Origin: Saprospiraceae bacterium
GTDB lineage: Bacteria; Bacteroidota; Bacteroidia; Chitinophagales; Saprospiraceae
DNA: 64,000 nt
Assembly (NCBI GenBank): GCA_016714445.1
Contig: JADJNF010000001.1
Span: forward strand, 1,302,001-1,366,000
Direction: 5' to 3'
The position numbers were made by a program, and so were the translations under genes. Within the stretch, counting starts at the first letter, position 1, and the number at the start of each line of letters is the position of its first letter. The notes beneath the pieces were generated by a model that saw only the letters and a list, made by a program, of their open reading frames with translations, did not search any database and had not been told where the DNA came from. Below are positions 17,858 to 26,970 of the stretch, piece after piece.

Positions 17858-18610
17858 TTATTGCACTTTGATGTGTGGATTCTTTCTTAATCCACCGAGC
17901 CGACGTATCACTTCCGATGCTATGGTCAGTCCAAATAGTGCCGGCATATATGAGATGGTGCCATAAAATGATTTTTTATAATTTTTCCCATCCGTCAGCC
18001 GCAAGGCTTCTTTGGGTTGTATTTCCTCTGACCATACTGCAATAATGCCTTTGCGTATTCCTTCTTTTTTTAATCTTTTGCGTACACTCTGGGCAAATTT
18101 GCACTCCTTGGTATCAGCGATATCACCCACTTTTATTTTTGATGGATCCAGTTTGCCACCTGCCCCCATAGAGCTGATTACCTTTGAACCACTCCTTCGG
18201 GCTACCCTTAACAGGGCAAGCTTGGGTGTGACACTATCGATACAATCCATCACAAAATCATATTTGTTCTCCCTGATCAATGCTTCCATATCCTCTGGCT
18301 CCATAAATTTTTCGTAAGCCTGCAATTTTAAAAGTGGGTTTATATCCTGAAATCGCTGTTGCAACAAAGCTGTTTTGGTCATGCCAATGGTCGAATGTAA
18401 TGCTTGCATCTGGCGATTGATATTGGTGGGATCCACAACATCTCCATCTATTATAGTCAAGTGACCAATACCTGCTCTGACCAAAAATTCTCCGGCATAA
18501 CTACCTACCCCACCTAATCCTACCAACAAAACATTTGCTTTACCAAGACGCCCAATGCTTTCATCCCCTATCAATAAAGCCGTTCGCTCTAACCAATGTG
18601 GTGTTTCCAT
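17858..18610 (-). CDS. tcdA: tRNA threonylcarbamoyladenosine dehydratase (TcdA/CsdL, ThiF family)
   Basis: This 250-residue member of the ThiF/MoeB/E1-like superfamily catalyses ATP-dependent cyclisation of t6A37 to ct6A37 in tRNAs reading ANN codons. The nucleotide-binding motif is VLLVGLGGVGSYAGEFLVRA. The adenylation region has DGDVVDPTNINRQ, and the DCIDSVTPK segment follows. It lacks the CxxC zinc motifs of MoeB, which is normal for TcdA. The start overlaps the end of the TatD gene by 22 bases, so the two are co-transcribed. The assignment is by family motifs. Confidence 0.9.
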   Translation of the reverse strand: METPHWLERTALLIGDESIGRLGKANVLLVGLGGVGSYAGEFLVRAGIGHLTIIDGDVVDPTNINRQMQALHSTIGMTKTALLQQRFQDINPLLKLQAYEKFMEPEDMEALIRENKYDFVMDCIDSVTPKLALLRVARRSGSKVISSMGAGGKLDPSKIKVGDIADTKECKFAQSVRKRLKKEGIRKGIIAVWSEEIQPKEALRLTDGKNYKKSFYGTISYMPALFGLTIASEVIRRLGGLRKNPHIKVQ

Positions 18611-19263
18611 TTTCCAGTATAAAATGTTATAAAATTTTGATATATCTGATCTTTCAGGACTTGAATATCAATTCCTCTCAAATCAGCAAAAATACGGTAT
18701 CTTTCCTTGATGTCCATAGTAAAGTCACTGTCTGTTTCCAGAAATATCTTATCCAGAGGCAAATATTGGAGTGTATCTTTAAATGAAATGCTTAATTTTT
18801 CGTGAGGCGCAACAGAAATATACATACCGGAATCCAATACCTGTCCTGCCAGTGTTTTATTTCTCACAAAACCATGCACCACCCAGGGTGTTTCACCATA
18901 TCTTTTCCGCAATCGAAGCATTCTGTCAAAAGCCCTTACGCAGTGTATGACAATAGGCGACTTTGATTGGTTTGCAATTTGAATTTGCTGAATGAATATT
19001 TTTTCCTGCAATTCTATATCTGCGCCTTTGAGATTGTCCAGACCGAGTTCGCCCATACCCAAACAGCAAGCATCATCTCTGTACTTATCTGACATCAAAG
19101 CCAATTCATCTTCAGAAAGCAATTTTAATGTCCACCAGGGATGGTAACCTATGGTATAATATTTGACATCCTTATCCTGAGCACCATGCAAAGACACAAC
19201 TTCCAATACATCATCCCCATTCTGTCTGCTATGCGTATGAAAGTCTATATAAGATACCTGCAT
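18589..19263 (-). CDS. TatD family metal-dependent hydrolase
   Basis: The protein has 224 residues with a TIM-barrel amidohydrolase pattern. The first-strand motif is DFHTHS (HxH). A Glu lies in LGMGELGLD, His residues in IVIHCVRAFD and WVVHGF, and the final Asp in FLETDSDF. These are the metal ligands of TatD nucleases. It is a little shorter than typical TatD (about 255-265). Members act as 3'-5' DNA or RNA exonucleases or D-aminoacyl-tRNA-type hydrolases, and the substrate here is not decided. It is upstream of, and overlapping, tcdA. Confidence 0.85.
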   Translation of the reverse strand: MQVSYIDFHTHSRQNGDDVLEVVSLHGAQDKDVKYYTIGYHPWWTLKLLSEDELALMSDKYRDDACCLGMGELGLDNLKGADIELQEKIFIQQIQIANQSKSPIVIHCVRAFDRMLRLRKRYGETPWVVHGFVRNKTLAGQVLDSGMYISVAPHEKLSISFKDTLQYLPLDKIFLETDSDFTMDIKERYRIFADLRGIDIQVLKDQIYQNFITFYTGKWKHHIG

Positions 19264-19303
19264 CTATATTAATGTCTGACATAAACCAGCAAAAAGCAAT
19301 GCC

Positions 19304-20596
19304 TTACCTAAAACCGATGATGGTGCCATTTGGAATAACTGCATTTTTATTGACAACCACGATGCCCTTTTTGATAACATAATTCTCCTGTTCTTCATCA
19401 GCAAGATTATCGTTGCCTCTTATGATGACATTATCCCCGATCCTTACGTGTTTGTCAATGATAGCATTCTCGATATAACAATCTTTACCGATCCCCATAG
19501 GTATTTTACCTGGTGTTGACAGATCTTCTAAAGATTCAAAATAATCGTTGCCCATGATATAAGCATTCTTTATAATGGTACCATAATCTATGCGGGATCT
19601 GATTCCCAATATGGAGTTCTCTACGAGCTTAGCCTGTACGATAGAACCTTCAGCAACTATGGCTCTGGTAAAAGTCACACCAGAAAATTTGGCAGGAGGC
19701 AATAATCGTGGCCTGGTAAATATTTTATTTTCATTGTCAAACATATTGAACTCAGGAATATCTGCAGCCAAAGCAATATTTGCCTCAAAAAATGATTTGA
19801 TATCCCCTATATCTGTCCAATATCCATCATAGGCATAGCTGACTACATTCATGCCTTTATTGATAGAGTCCGGTATTAATTCTTTTCCAAAATCCAGCGC
19901 TTTGGGATTTTCATTCAGAAGCGCTCTCAGGGCAGCTCTGCTAAAAACATATATACCCATAGAAGCCAGATAAATTTTGCCTTTTTCTTTTTGTTCATCA
20001 CTCACTTCAGAAGCCCATTCAGAAAGCATCTCGCGTTTGGGTTTTTCAATAAAACTGACTATTTTATTTTCTGCGTTTACTTTCATGATACCAAATGAAG
20101 TAGCATCATCAGCTATTACCGGAATAGTCGCTATGGTTACATCTGCACCTTGTTCGACGTGATTTACCAATACTTCTTCAATGTCCATCTGATACAACTG
20201 ATCTCCAGATAATATAAGAATATAATCAAAATCATAATACGCAAAGTTTCTGACTGATTGTCTTACCGCATCCGCTGTACCCTGAAACCAATCCATATTA
20301 CCACTGGTCTGCTCAGCAGCGAGAATGTCAACAAAACCGTTGGAAAAATGGTCAAAATGGAATGAGTTTTTTATATGTTTATTGAGTGACGCAGAATTAT
20401 ATTGAGTCAAAACAAATATTCTATACAATCCTGAATTCAGACAATTGGAGATAGGAATGTCTATCAAACGATATTTTCCACCAACAGGCACAGCAGGTTT
20501 TGACCTGTCTTTGGTGAGCGGATACAATCGGGTTCCTGCTCCTCCACCCAGTATCAGACATATCGTTTTTTGCAACACATTACTTGATGTACTCAT
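19304..20596 (-). CDS. glgC: Glucose-1-phosphate adenylyltransferase
   Basis: The protein has 430 residues. The N-terminal nucleotidyltransferase domain contains LILGGGAGTRLYPLTKDRSK and the PVGGKYRLIDIPISNCLNSG signature of ADP-glucose pyrophosphorylase. Further family motifs are SGDQLYQMD and FIEKPK. The C-terminal part (about 300-430) is a left-handed beta-helix built from hexapeptide repeats (ENSILGIRSRI, IENAIIDKHVRIGDNVIIRG). It makes ADP-glucose from glucose-1-phosphate and ATP for glycogen synthesis. No glgA or glgB is in the window. Length and motifs agree with the family. Confidence 0.96.
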   Translation of the reverse strand: MSTSSNVLQKTICLILGGGAGTRLYPLTKDRSKPAVPVGGKYRLIDIPISNCLNSGLYRIFVLTQYNSASLNKHIKNSFHFDHFSNGFVDILAAEQTSGNMDWFQGTADAVRQSVRNFAYYDFDYILILSGDQLYQMDIEEVLVNHVEQGADVTIATIPVIADDATSFGIMKVNAENKIVSFIEKPKREMLSEWASEVSDEQKEKGKIYLASMGIYVFSRAALRALLNENPKALDFGKELIPDSINKGMNVVSYAYDGYWTDIGDIKSFFEANIALAADIPEFNMFDNENKIFTRPRLLPPAKFSGVTFTRAIVAEGSIVQAKLVENSILGIRSRIDYGTIIKNAYIMGNDYFESLEDLSTPGKIPMGIGKDCYIENAIIDKHVRIGDNVIIRGNDNLADEEQENYVIKKGIVVVNKNAVIPNGTIIGFR

Positions 20597-20723
20597 GATA
20601 TTATATTTTATTATCCAAGGTTAATATTTTCATTGCAATAATAGGGAATAGCTTACAATTTTATGCAAAAGAATCAAAAAATATTTCCCTAAATTACAAT
20701 TTATATTTTTATTTAATATTTGG

Positions 20724-21827
20724 TCAAAGTTTACTTGCTTCAATAATAGCATTAAGATTAACATTATTTTCAATAAGATCAATGGCCATCTTTATTTTCC
20801 AAGGTGTACTCCGATTGATTTTAACTTCTATTTTACTTATCCTGAGTACTGACCCATAAGTATCCAACTCAGTTCGGATAAGCGGAAGATTATTTTTTTC
20901 AATATATCGGATGGTGTGTTTGTCCATTTGACCTTCACCTGTGGCTACAATACCTGAAAGCGGACAATTGGTAATACCATGATTATGAGCCATAAACTCT
21001 ATTTTTCGGATAGCTTCATTGATGGATCTTGTTGCAACTACGAGCAATAAATCCTGTGAACTTTTTAACTCTTTCAAATCAATGAGCGAACCAGCTATGA
21101 TACTTTCTACTTTATTGTCAACAAAATCCGCATTGTAAGTCACTACGCCCATTACCGCTTCTGCTACTGTCCTGATCAGAGGATATGCCAGTTTACTCTC
21201 ATAGGGCATCAAACCTAATAAAGGCAATTGATTGGCTTCGAGCCACTTGCCCACATAATGTTTTACTTTTGCCATTTTATCGGGATGAACTTTATTTATT
21301 ATAACGCCGATGATGGGTACATTTTCCTCACGAAATAAAGCAGTCGTCATATTCAACATGTCTATGGTACTGCCTATACCACCTTCAACAATCATGACCA
21401 CACCTGCATTGAGCAATCTCGCAACTCTGGCATTGGACACATTAGCTACGCTTCCTACTCCTGGATGTCCTGTGCCCTCATAAATAACAATTTCATTGGC
21501 CCTGCTCATTTCTCGCTCAGCATTGATCAATATATTATCCAAATCGAATGACTCCGGTGAATCAAGGTACATTTCTGTAGCGCCGGGACCAAGGATGACT
21601 GGACTGTGAAGCTCTGGTACAATCTCGAAATTTATCAAATCGGCGAAAAGAATAGTATCTTTATCCACCCTCAAATGTTGTATATCCAAAAATTTCTGGC
21701 CTACCGGCTTACAATAACCAACTTTGAGGCCCTTCTTCATAAAAGTAGAGACCAAACCCAATGTGGAAGTCGTTTTACCTACATGCTGGCTGGTAGCTGC
21801 CACATAAATATTTCTAAACTTTTGCAT
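20724..21827 (-). CDS. BioD-like P-loop and DRTGG domain protein (phosphotransacetylase N-terminal type)
   Basis: An N-terminal AAA_26/BioD-like domain carries the P-loop YVAATSQHVGKTTSTLG. A DRTGG-type domain follows (roughly residues 210-330), the same pair found at the N-terminus of long phosphate acetyltransferases. The catalytic PTA domain is absent, so this is a stand-alone regulator-like protein of 367 residues. The frame is open back to 21893, but MQKFRNIYVAATSQ at 21827 is the natural family start and the extra 22 residues look non-native. A promoter lies about 170 bases upstream. The role is unknown, and nucleotide binding is the only safe inference. Confidence 0.78.
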   Translation of the reverse strand: MQKFRNIYVAATSQHVGKTTSTLGLVSTFMKKGLKVGYCKPVGQKFLDIQHLRVDKDTILFADLINFEIVPELHSPVILGPGATEMYLDSPESFDLDNILINAEREMSRANEIVIYEGTGHPGVGSVANVSNARVARLLNAGVVMIVEGGIGSTIDMLNMTTALFREENVPIIGVIINKVHPDKMAKVKHYVGKWLEANQLPLLGLMPYESKLAYPLIRTVAEAVMGVVTYNADFVDNKVESIIAGSLIDLKELKSSQDLLLVVATRSINEAIRKIEFMAHNHGITNCPLSGIVATGEGQMDKHTIRYIEKNNLPLIRTELDTYGSVLRISKIEVKINRSTPWKIKMAIDLIENNVNLNAIIEASKL

Positions 21828-22000
21828 GCTGTTAATTTCTTTATTCAGCATTAAAAGTAAGGTATTCATGATTACCAACAAAAAAAGCCGCAAAAGAAAT
21901 ATTTAACACGTCAATATATTTTGGAAATGATAACTTCAATCAGACTCAGACATCCAGTACAATGCCCCTTATTTCGAATTATCCTTAGACGGTACATCTG

Positions 22001-22032
22001 CAAAGCTATATTCAAAAAATTAGTTTGCAAAA
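22001..22032 (-). promoter_or_regulatory. Bacteroidota promoter (TTTG-N20-TAGCTTTG)
   Basis: On the minus strand a -33 TTTG (22029-22032) precedes TAGCTTTG (22001-22008) with 20 bases between. It would drive the BioD-like/DRTGG gene with a leader of about 165 bases. The remainder of the spacer 21828-22208 holds no gene that can be supported. Confidence 0.5.
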
Positions 22033-22208
22033 ATATGCCTTAGCCTAAATACTGATTTACTGTAAATAGGCCGTTTACTTTTCTTTTAAGTGATTTTTTT
22101 TCACGATATTTATTGCCATTCACTTAATCATCTTTACAATGATTATAGAATTTTAGCTAGAAAACATATTCATCGTTATTCTTTCTCAAAAAAACATAAA
22201 CGAATTAT

Positions 22209-22886
22209 TCAAATCTGCCAATTAATTTCATTTCTTCCATGTGCTTTCAGATACGAATTGGCTTTTGAAAAATGCTTACACCCCTGAAAAGCATTGCCTG
22301 CCAGTGGTGATGGGTGGGCTGACTCTAGAATAAGATGTTTTGCCCCATTTATTAAAACTTTTTTGTTTTTGGCAAAATTGCCCCACAACATAAATACAAT
22401 ATGCTCAAAGTGATCAGACAAATACTGTATAGTCGCATCAGTAAAATAGTGCCATCCTGAATTTCTATGAGATCCTGCATTGTTTTTTTCTACCGTCAGA
22501 AAGGCATTGAGCAGGAAAACACCTTGATTGGCCCAACTAGATAGATCACCATGATTTGGGACGGCGCAGCCCAAATCTGTGGCCAGTTCCTTATAAATAT
22601 TTTTTAGTGAAGGCGGTACTTTTACACCTTTTGGCACTGAAAAACTGAGCCCCATTGCTTCCCCGGGATTGTGGTAGGGGTCCTGACCGAGTATGACTAC
22701 TTTCACAGCATCGGGAGCAACGGTATCGTAAGCATTAAAAATCAGTGGACCGGGAGGGTAGATGGTTTTACCCTCCGCTTTGGCTTGTTTTAGTGACAGG
22801 CTAAGCTGGTCGAAATATGGTGATTCAAATTCTTTGGATAAAGCTTGCCGCCATTCTGGGGATATATTTACGGACCTAGGTTCCAT
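22209..22886 (-). CDS. ung: Uracil-DNA glycosylase, family 1
   Basis: The protein has 225 residues, the normal length. The catalytic water-activating motif is VVILGQDPYHNPGEAMGLSF (Asp in GQDPYH). The second motif with the catalytic His is LILESAHPSPLAGNAFQGC. The aromatic uracil-binding segment LIFNAYD and the segment VFLLNAFLTV also fit UNG. It removes uracil from DNA as the first step of base excision repair. The gene starts 12 bases after the AT-rich hypothetical gene upstream on the same strand. Confidence 0.97.
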   Translation of the reverse strand: MEPRSVNISPEWRQALSKEFESPYFDQLSLSLKQAKAEGKTIYPPGPLIFNAYDTVAPDAVKVVILGQDPYHNPGEAMGLSFSVPKGVKVPPSLKNIYKELATDLGCAVPNHGDLSSWANQGVFLLNAFLTVEKNNAGSHRNSGWHYFTDATIQYLSDHFEHIVFMLWGNFAKNKKVLINGAKHLILESAHPSPLAGNAFQGCKHFSKANSYLKAHGRNEINWQI

Positions 22887-22898
22887 ATTTCCAATAAT

Positions 22899-23507
22899 TT
22901 ATTTCATTTTGGGATCTACCATAATATAATTAATTAGAGCAGCGCATATAAAAATACACCCCAAGGTTAAATGCAATACGGTATTAAATTTTATTGATAA
23001 GGCTATATTAAATATACCTAAAATTAATGACAAAGCTGACTGAAGGATCCAGTATTTCCTAGTTGATTCATATTTTTTTTCTTCATTTATTTTATCTTTT
23101 TCCTGTTCACATTGTAATTTGTTTAGAATTTCAGATTCAGTGTAAAATGAATTTGCAACTTCCTTAGCAATGGATTCAATTTGCTCGCCATTTCTCAGTC
23201 TTTCATATATTGAAGAGTTAACTTGGTTTCTAATTTTTTGTATACCAGAATTTGTTAACCATTCATAAGTTTCAGAATGTAAGATATAATTATCACGGAC
23301 ATTTTGATGTTTATTAAGTAAGTCTTCTACAATTTCTTTTTCAAATTTTTCAAAAAATAATGTTTGACATTTTGATAATATTTTGTCAATTTCATATTGA
23401 TAAATTCCACTTTCACTTAGTCTTTCTTTAATATGAGTAAAAGATGAACCTGATAAAACTAATTCATAAGCTTCTTCTACCTTTGCTATTTTTTCTTGGT
23501 AATTCAA
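22899..23507 (-). CDS. Hypothetical two-helix membrane protein
   Basis: The protein has 202 residues and no recognised family. Residues 1-145 are charged and helical, with three similar helical blocks containing LSESGIYQYEIDKIL, LTNSGIQKIRNQVNSSIYER and EVANSFYTESEILNKL. Two membrane helices follow (about 152-172 and 176-195), leaving a short basic C-terminus (DPKMK). The topology suggests a cytosolic domain tethered by a hairpin. Codon use is visibly more AT-rich than in ung and the Fe-S genes on either side, which hints at later acquisition. The function is unknown. Confidence 0.7.
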   Translation of the reverse strand: MNYQEKIAKVEEAYELVLSGSSFTHIKERLSESGIYQYEIDKILSKCQTLFFEKFEKEIVEDLLNKHQNVRDNYILHSETYEWLTNSGIQKIRNQVNSSIYERLRNGEQIESIAKEVANSFYTESEILNKLQCEQEKDKINEEKKYESTRKYWILQSALSLILGIFNIALSIKFNTVLHLTLGCIFICAALINYIMVDPKMK

Positions 23508-23534
23508 TTTTATAAGATTTAAATTCCAATAATT

Positions 23535-24311
23535 TTACTTCACACTCCTCAATATCATCTCTGATATATCCATCACCATCACGTCATCCTGCTTGTCTTT
23601 GGCTTTCATGCCATCGGTGATCATGGTGATACAAAATGGACAATTGGCAGCTACAATAGTGGCATCGGTGCTGAGTGCTTCTTCAGCACGTTCTATATTG
23701 ATACGCTTGTCGCCGGGTTCATCTTCCTTAAACATCTGTGCGCCTCCTGCTCCACAACAAAGTCCTGTGGTTTTACATCTTTTCATTTCTACCAGATCAG
23801 CCTCCAGATCAGCGAGCAAGTGTCTTGGCGCTTCATACTCCCCATTGATACGTCCCAGATAACACGAATCGTGATAAGTGATTTTCTTACCTTTGAAAGC
23901 ACCGCCTTCTACCTTAAGTCTGCCATCATTTAACAGTCCTTGCAAAAACTGTGTATGATGTACCACTTCATAGTTGCCACCGAGTGCAGGATATTCATTT
24001 TTTAGGGTATTGAAGCAATGCGGACAGGCGGTAACTATCTTTTTGACACCATACATATTGAGTGTATTGATGTTTTGCAATGCAAGCATCTGGAAGATAA
24101 ACTCATTTCCCGCGCGACGTGCCGGATCACCTGTGCACATCTCTTCATTACCCAAAATAGCAAAAGATACCCCTGCCTTCTCCAATAATTGAGAAAATGC
24201 TTTGGTTACCTTCTGTGCACGCGCATCAAAACTGCCTGCACATCCTACCCAAAATAGTACTTCCACTTCTATACCCGATGCCGATACTTCAGCCATTGTT
24301 TTTACAGTCAT
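23535..24311 (-). CDS. Heterodisulfide-reductase-like (Fe-S)-binding protein with CCG domains
   Basis: The protein has 258 residues with two cysteine-rich CCG-type modules as in HdrB/GlpC/LutA proteins. The first includes WVGCAGSFDARA, EMCTGDPARRAGNE and ACPHCFNTLKNEY. The second includes SCYLGRINGEYE, GLCCGAGGAQMF and NCPFCITMI. These modules bind a non-cubane [4Fe-4S] cluster or zinc and support thiol or quinone redox chemistry. The gene is directly downstream of the membrane Fe-S protein at 24360-25715 on the same strand, and the two probably form a membrane oxidoreductase. The electron partner is not identified. A 49-base gap suggests one operon. Confidence 0.87.
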   Translation of the reverse strand: MTVKTMAEVSASGIEVEVLFWVGCAGSFDARAQKVTKAFSQLLEKAGVSFAILGNEEMCTGDPARRAGNEFIFQMLALQNINTLNMYGVKKIVTACPHCFNTLKNEYPALGGNYEVVHHTQFLQGLLNDGRLKVEGGAFKGKKITYHDSCYLGRINGEYEAPRHLLADLEADLVEMKRCKTTGLCCGAGGAQMFKEDEPGDKRINIERAEEALSTDATIVAANCPFCITMITDGMKAKDKQDDVMVMDISEMILRSVK

Positions 24312-24359
24312 ATTTTTAACTATTATTATAGAATTGTTTAATTTTTATTGATCAACTAC

Positions 24360-25715
24360 CTAAATCTCCTCCCTCCAGGCTTCGCGCTCCACAGGCATCT
24401 GCCATACACATCCACCGTTTTCCATCGCGGTAAACATCGGTGTCCAATCCGGCGGACCTGCTGACTCTGTCAATATTTCATACCGACGCATTTTTAGTAT
24501 CGGCTCTAGTGGGTCGATCATGACCGGGCACGCTTCTACACACGCATTACATGTGGTGCAGGCATGCAATTCTTCCCTTGATATGTAATCAAATAGCGAT
24601 TTTCCATCATCATAATTGTCTGCTGTAAGGGTTTTAATTTCTGTATTGTCCTTCGTTTTAGCATATTTCAGGTCACCAGATGCTATATTTTTACCAACTT
24701 CTTCGGCCCGGTCTCTGATGTCCATCATGATTTTGCGGGGAGACAGTTTTTTGCCTGTGATATTGGCAGGACAGACAGCAGAACATCGACCACATTCAGT
24801 GCAAGTGTAAGCATTCAGGATATTGGCCCAACTGAGATCAAAAATGTCTTTTGCCCCAAATTCCGGCAACTCACCATCAGTGCTCGGTGGTACGTCACTT
24901 TCTATACCCAACATGGACTTCACTTCATGCATGATTTCCGGCATATTTTCCATTTCGCCGCGAGATGTGAGCTTGCTGAAATATACATTGGGGAAAGCCA
25001 AAAATATATGTAAATGTTTGGAGTAAGGCAGATAGGTAATAAATCCGAGTACTACCATCAGATGCAACCACCACCCTATCCTTTCGGTGAGCATAAGACT
25101 TTCTGGTTCCATACCACCAAAGACTGCCGGACCAACCCAGGATGAAATGGCCAGGCTACCCGTCGATGGATAATGTGTCGGGTCAATCCACTGCAAAACA
25201 CTATCTGCTCCATTCATCGTAAAGATGCCGGTGACGAGCAATAATTCTCCTATTAAGATGATGTTTGCGTCCAATTTGGGCCAACCGTTTAGTTCTGACT
25301 TGACCAATCTGGGTACTTTCAATAAATTTCTTCTATAAAGAAATACAAACGTCGCCACCAAAGCCAACAGTGATAGTACTTCTATACTACTGATAATCAA
25401 GGTGTATAGTCCACCCAAAAATGGTGCAAAAAAACGATGTACACCGAAAACACCATCAATGATAATCTCTATCAACTCTATCTGCGTAAACAGAAATGCA
25501 ACATAAATAAATAGGTGAAAAATGGCAGGTATCCAGTTTTTAAACATTTTTTTCTGTCCAAATGCTACTAATACTACATTTTGCCACCGAGCAGCACTGT
25601 CTCCCGATCGATCTGTGGCTTTGCCCAACATAATGTTTCGGTAAATTTTGCTGAATTGGCGATAAGCAAAAAATGAAGTGATCCCAAACAATAATATAAA
25701 AATGATCTGTTGCAT
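24360..25715 (-). CDS. Membrane Fe-S oxidoreductase subunit (two [4Fe-4S], NarI/HdrE-like)
   Basis: The protein has 451 residues. The N-terminal part has five hydrophobic helices (starts near residues 3, 45, 80, 150 and 215) with His residues that could ligate heme, as in NarI/HdrE gamma subunits. The C-terminal part carries two [4Fe-4S] ferredoxin motifs, CTECGRCSAVCPANITG and CTTCNACVEACPVMIDP. It is expected to pass electrons between the quinone pool and the soluble CCG partner encoded just downstream. Fusions of this type are common in Bacteroidota, but the physiological reaction is not established. Confidence 0.87.
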   Translation of the reverse strand: MQQIIFILLFGITSFFAYRQFSKIYRNIMLGKATDRSGDSAARWQNVVLVAFGQKKMFKNWIPAIFHLFIYVAFLFTQIELIEIIIDGVFGVHRFFAPFLGGLYTLIISSIEVLSLLALVATFVFLYRRNLLKVPRLVKSELNGWPKLDANIILIGELLLVTGIFTMNGADSVLQWIDPTHYPSTGSLAISSWVGPAVFGGMEPESLMLTERIGWWLHLMVVLGFITYLPYSKHLHIFLAFPNVYFSKLTSRGEMENMPEIMHEVKSMLGIESDVPPSTDGELPEFGAKDIFDLSWANILNAYTCTECGRCSAVCPANITGKKLSPRKIMMDIRDRAEEVGKNIASGDLKYAKTKDNTEIKTLTADNYDDGKSLFDYISREELHACTTCNACVEACPVMIDPLEPILKMRRYEILTESAGPPDWTPMFTAMENGGCVWQMPVEREAWREEI

Positions 25716-25767
25716 ATAATGGTGATGATTAATTGGGTGCCAATTTACAAATTAATTCTTTTTTGGT

Positions 25768-25775
25768 TACTTTTG
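25768..25775 (+). promoter_or_regulatory. Bacteroidota -7 promoter box for the phosphoribosyltransferase gene
   Basis: TACTTTTG matches TAnnTTTG and lies 25 bases before the ATG at 25800. Transcription from here would start after any earlier in-frame ATG, which supports 25800 as the true start. Confidence 0.5.
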
Positions 25776-25799
25776 CGACTATATTTAAATCAATTCCGG

Positions 25800-26294
25800 A
25801 TGCAGGTACTTAATCATTATCAAATCAGTCAAAAAATAACCCGTCTTTCTTATGAAATTCTGGAAAACAATCTGGATGAAAATGAAATTATATTGGCTGG
25901 TATCAATAACAACGGTTTCAGATTTGCTCAATTGCTTTTGGAAAGTCTAAGAAAAATCTCAAATAAAACGCTGGTACTTTCAAGAATTAAATTAAATCCT
26001 GCAAAACCTTTGGATTTCCCCATTGAAACGGATCTTACCCCGGAACAAATGAAAGATAAATGTATCATAGTAGTCGATGATGTAGCTAATACGGGGCGTA
26101 CGATTTTTTATGCTTTCAGGGTATATATGCACTCACTGCCAAAAAAAATAGAACTTGCTGTACTCGTAGATAGAAAACATAAAATGTTTCCGGTAAAGGT
26201 CGATTATGTTGGGTTGTCATTAGCTACCACCATCCAGGAAAATATCACCGCAGAATTGCAGCATAATCATGCGCTTGCCGTGACATTAAACTAA
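25800..26294 (+). CDS. Phosphoribosyltransferase, PyrR-like
   Basis: From ATG 25800 the protein has 164 residues. The type I PRTase PRPP loop is clear (CIIVVDDVANTGRT), with an upstream PPi loop region (ILAGINNNGFRFAQLL) and a flexible-loop segment. It most resembles PyrR or uracil/hypoxanthine-type PRTases of Bacteroidota. The frame is open back to 25710, but the added 30 residues start upstream of the promoter box and look spurious. No pyrimidine operon surrounds it, so a PyrR-type RNA-binding role cannot be argued from context. Confidence 0.83.
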   Translation: MQVLNHYQISQKITRLSYEILENNLDENEIILAGINNNGFRFAQLLLESLRKISNKTLVLSRIKLNPAKPLDFPIETDLTPEQMKDKCIIVVDDVANTGRTIFYAFRVYMHSLPKKIELAVLVDRKHKMFPVKVDYVGLSLATTIQENITAELQHNHALAVTLN

Positions 26295-26429
26295 GTAGCA
26301 CAAAAAACTGAAATTGGATAATCCATAAGCTCAATTTGTCATCCAACATTCGTCATTTAGATAAATAATAACACTTCCTTCGAAACAATATATAAGTTTA
26401 AAACGTATGTATTGAATATCTTACAAAAA

Positions 26430-26888
26430 ATGAAAACATATTTAACCTTATTTTTTATAACCATATCTTTTATACACTACTCCGTAGCAGAGTCCTTACA
26501 AAACAAACCTGTAAAAGATACCATCACCTGGCTCATACTCAATGATCTGGAATACAAGGAAGCACCACACGAAGTATATGGGACGGTTTATTTGCCTGAA
26601 TTTTCAAAAGGAGTAAAAAAACTGGCCAACAAACAAGTATTAATCAAAGGATATCTGGTGCCGGTAGATAAAACCACCTGGGCACTTAGTAAAAACACCT
26701 ATGCTGCCTGTTTTTTTTGCGGCAAAGCTGGTCCTGAAACCGTGATCGGACTCACTTTCAAAGGTGATCCGGGAAAACTTAAAATGGATGCCAATGCAAC
26801 TGTCACCGGCAAATTTATACTCAACGGAAAAGATGTGGATGACTGGATGTACAGTCTCACCGATGTAGAAATCATCTCAATAAAATAA
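26430..26888 (+). CDS. Secreted hypothetical protein with Cys pair
   Basis: Using the ATG at 26430, the protein has 152 residues with a signal peptide (MKTYLTLFFITISFIHYSVA). The mature part is predicted beta-rich, resembling an OB-like DUF3299-type fold (VLIKGYLVPVDKTTWALSKN), followed by AACFFCGKAGPETVIGL with a CxxC pair and then a VTGKFILNG strand. It may bind metal or be redox active, which is inference from the Cys pair only. It sits alone between the PRTase and the symporter (convergent). The TTG six codons upstream is a less likely start. Confidence 0.72.
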   Translation: MKTYLTLFFITISFIHYSVAESLQNKPVKDTITWLILNDLEYKEAPHEVYGTVYLPEFSKGVKKLANKQVLIKGYLVPVDKTTWALSKNTYAACFFCGKAGPETVIGLTFKGDPGKLKMDANATVTGKFILNGKDVDDWMYSLTDVEIISIK

Positions 26889-26895
26889 AATAAAC

Positions 26896-26951
26896 CTGAT
26901 AGTGACCGTTTAAAATCAGAACTGATCACCATCAGTATTAACCGGATTTTT
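26896..26951. terminator. Possible terminator hairpin between convergent genes
   Basis: The arms CTGATAGTGA (26896-26905) and TCACCATCAG (26926-26935) pair with a single mismatch. A run of six T follows ten bases later at about 26946-26951. The spacing is longer than ideal, so this is a weak call. Confidence 0.35.
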
Positions 26952-26970
26952 TATTGAAATCACTTTATAA

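Noticed and set aside
25710..25799. 30-residue N-terminal extension of the phosphoribosyltransferase
   Set aside because: It begins upstream of the TACTTTTG promoter box and within the divergent gene's start, and the sequence is not PRTase-like.
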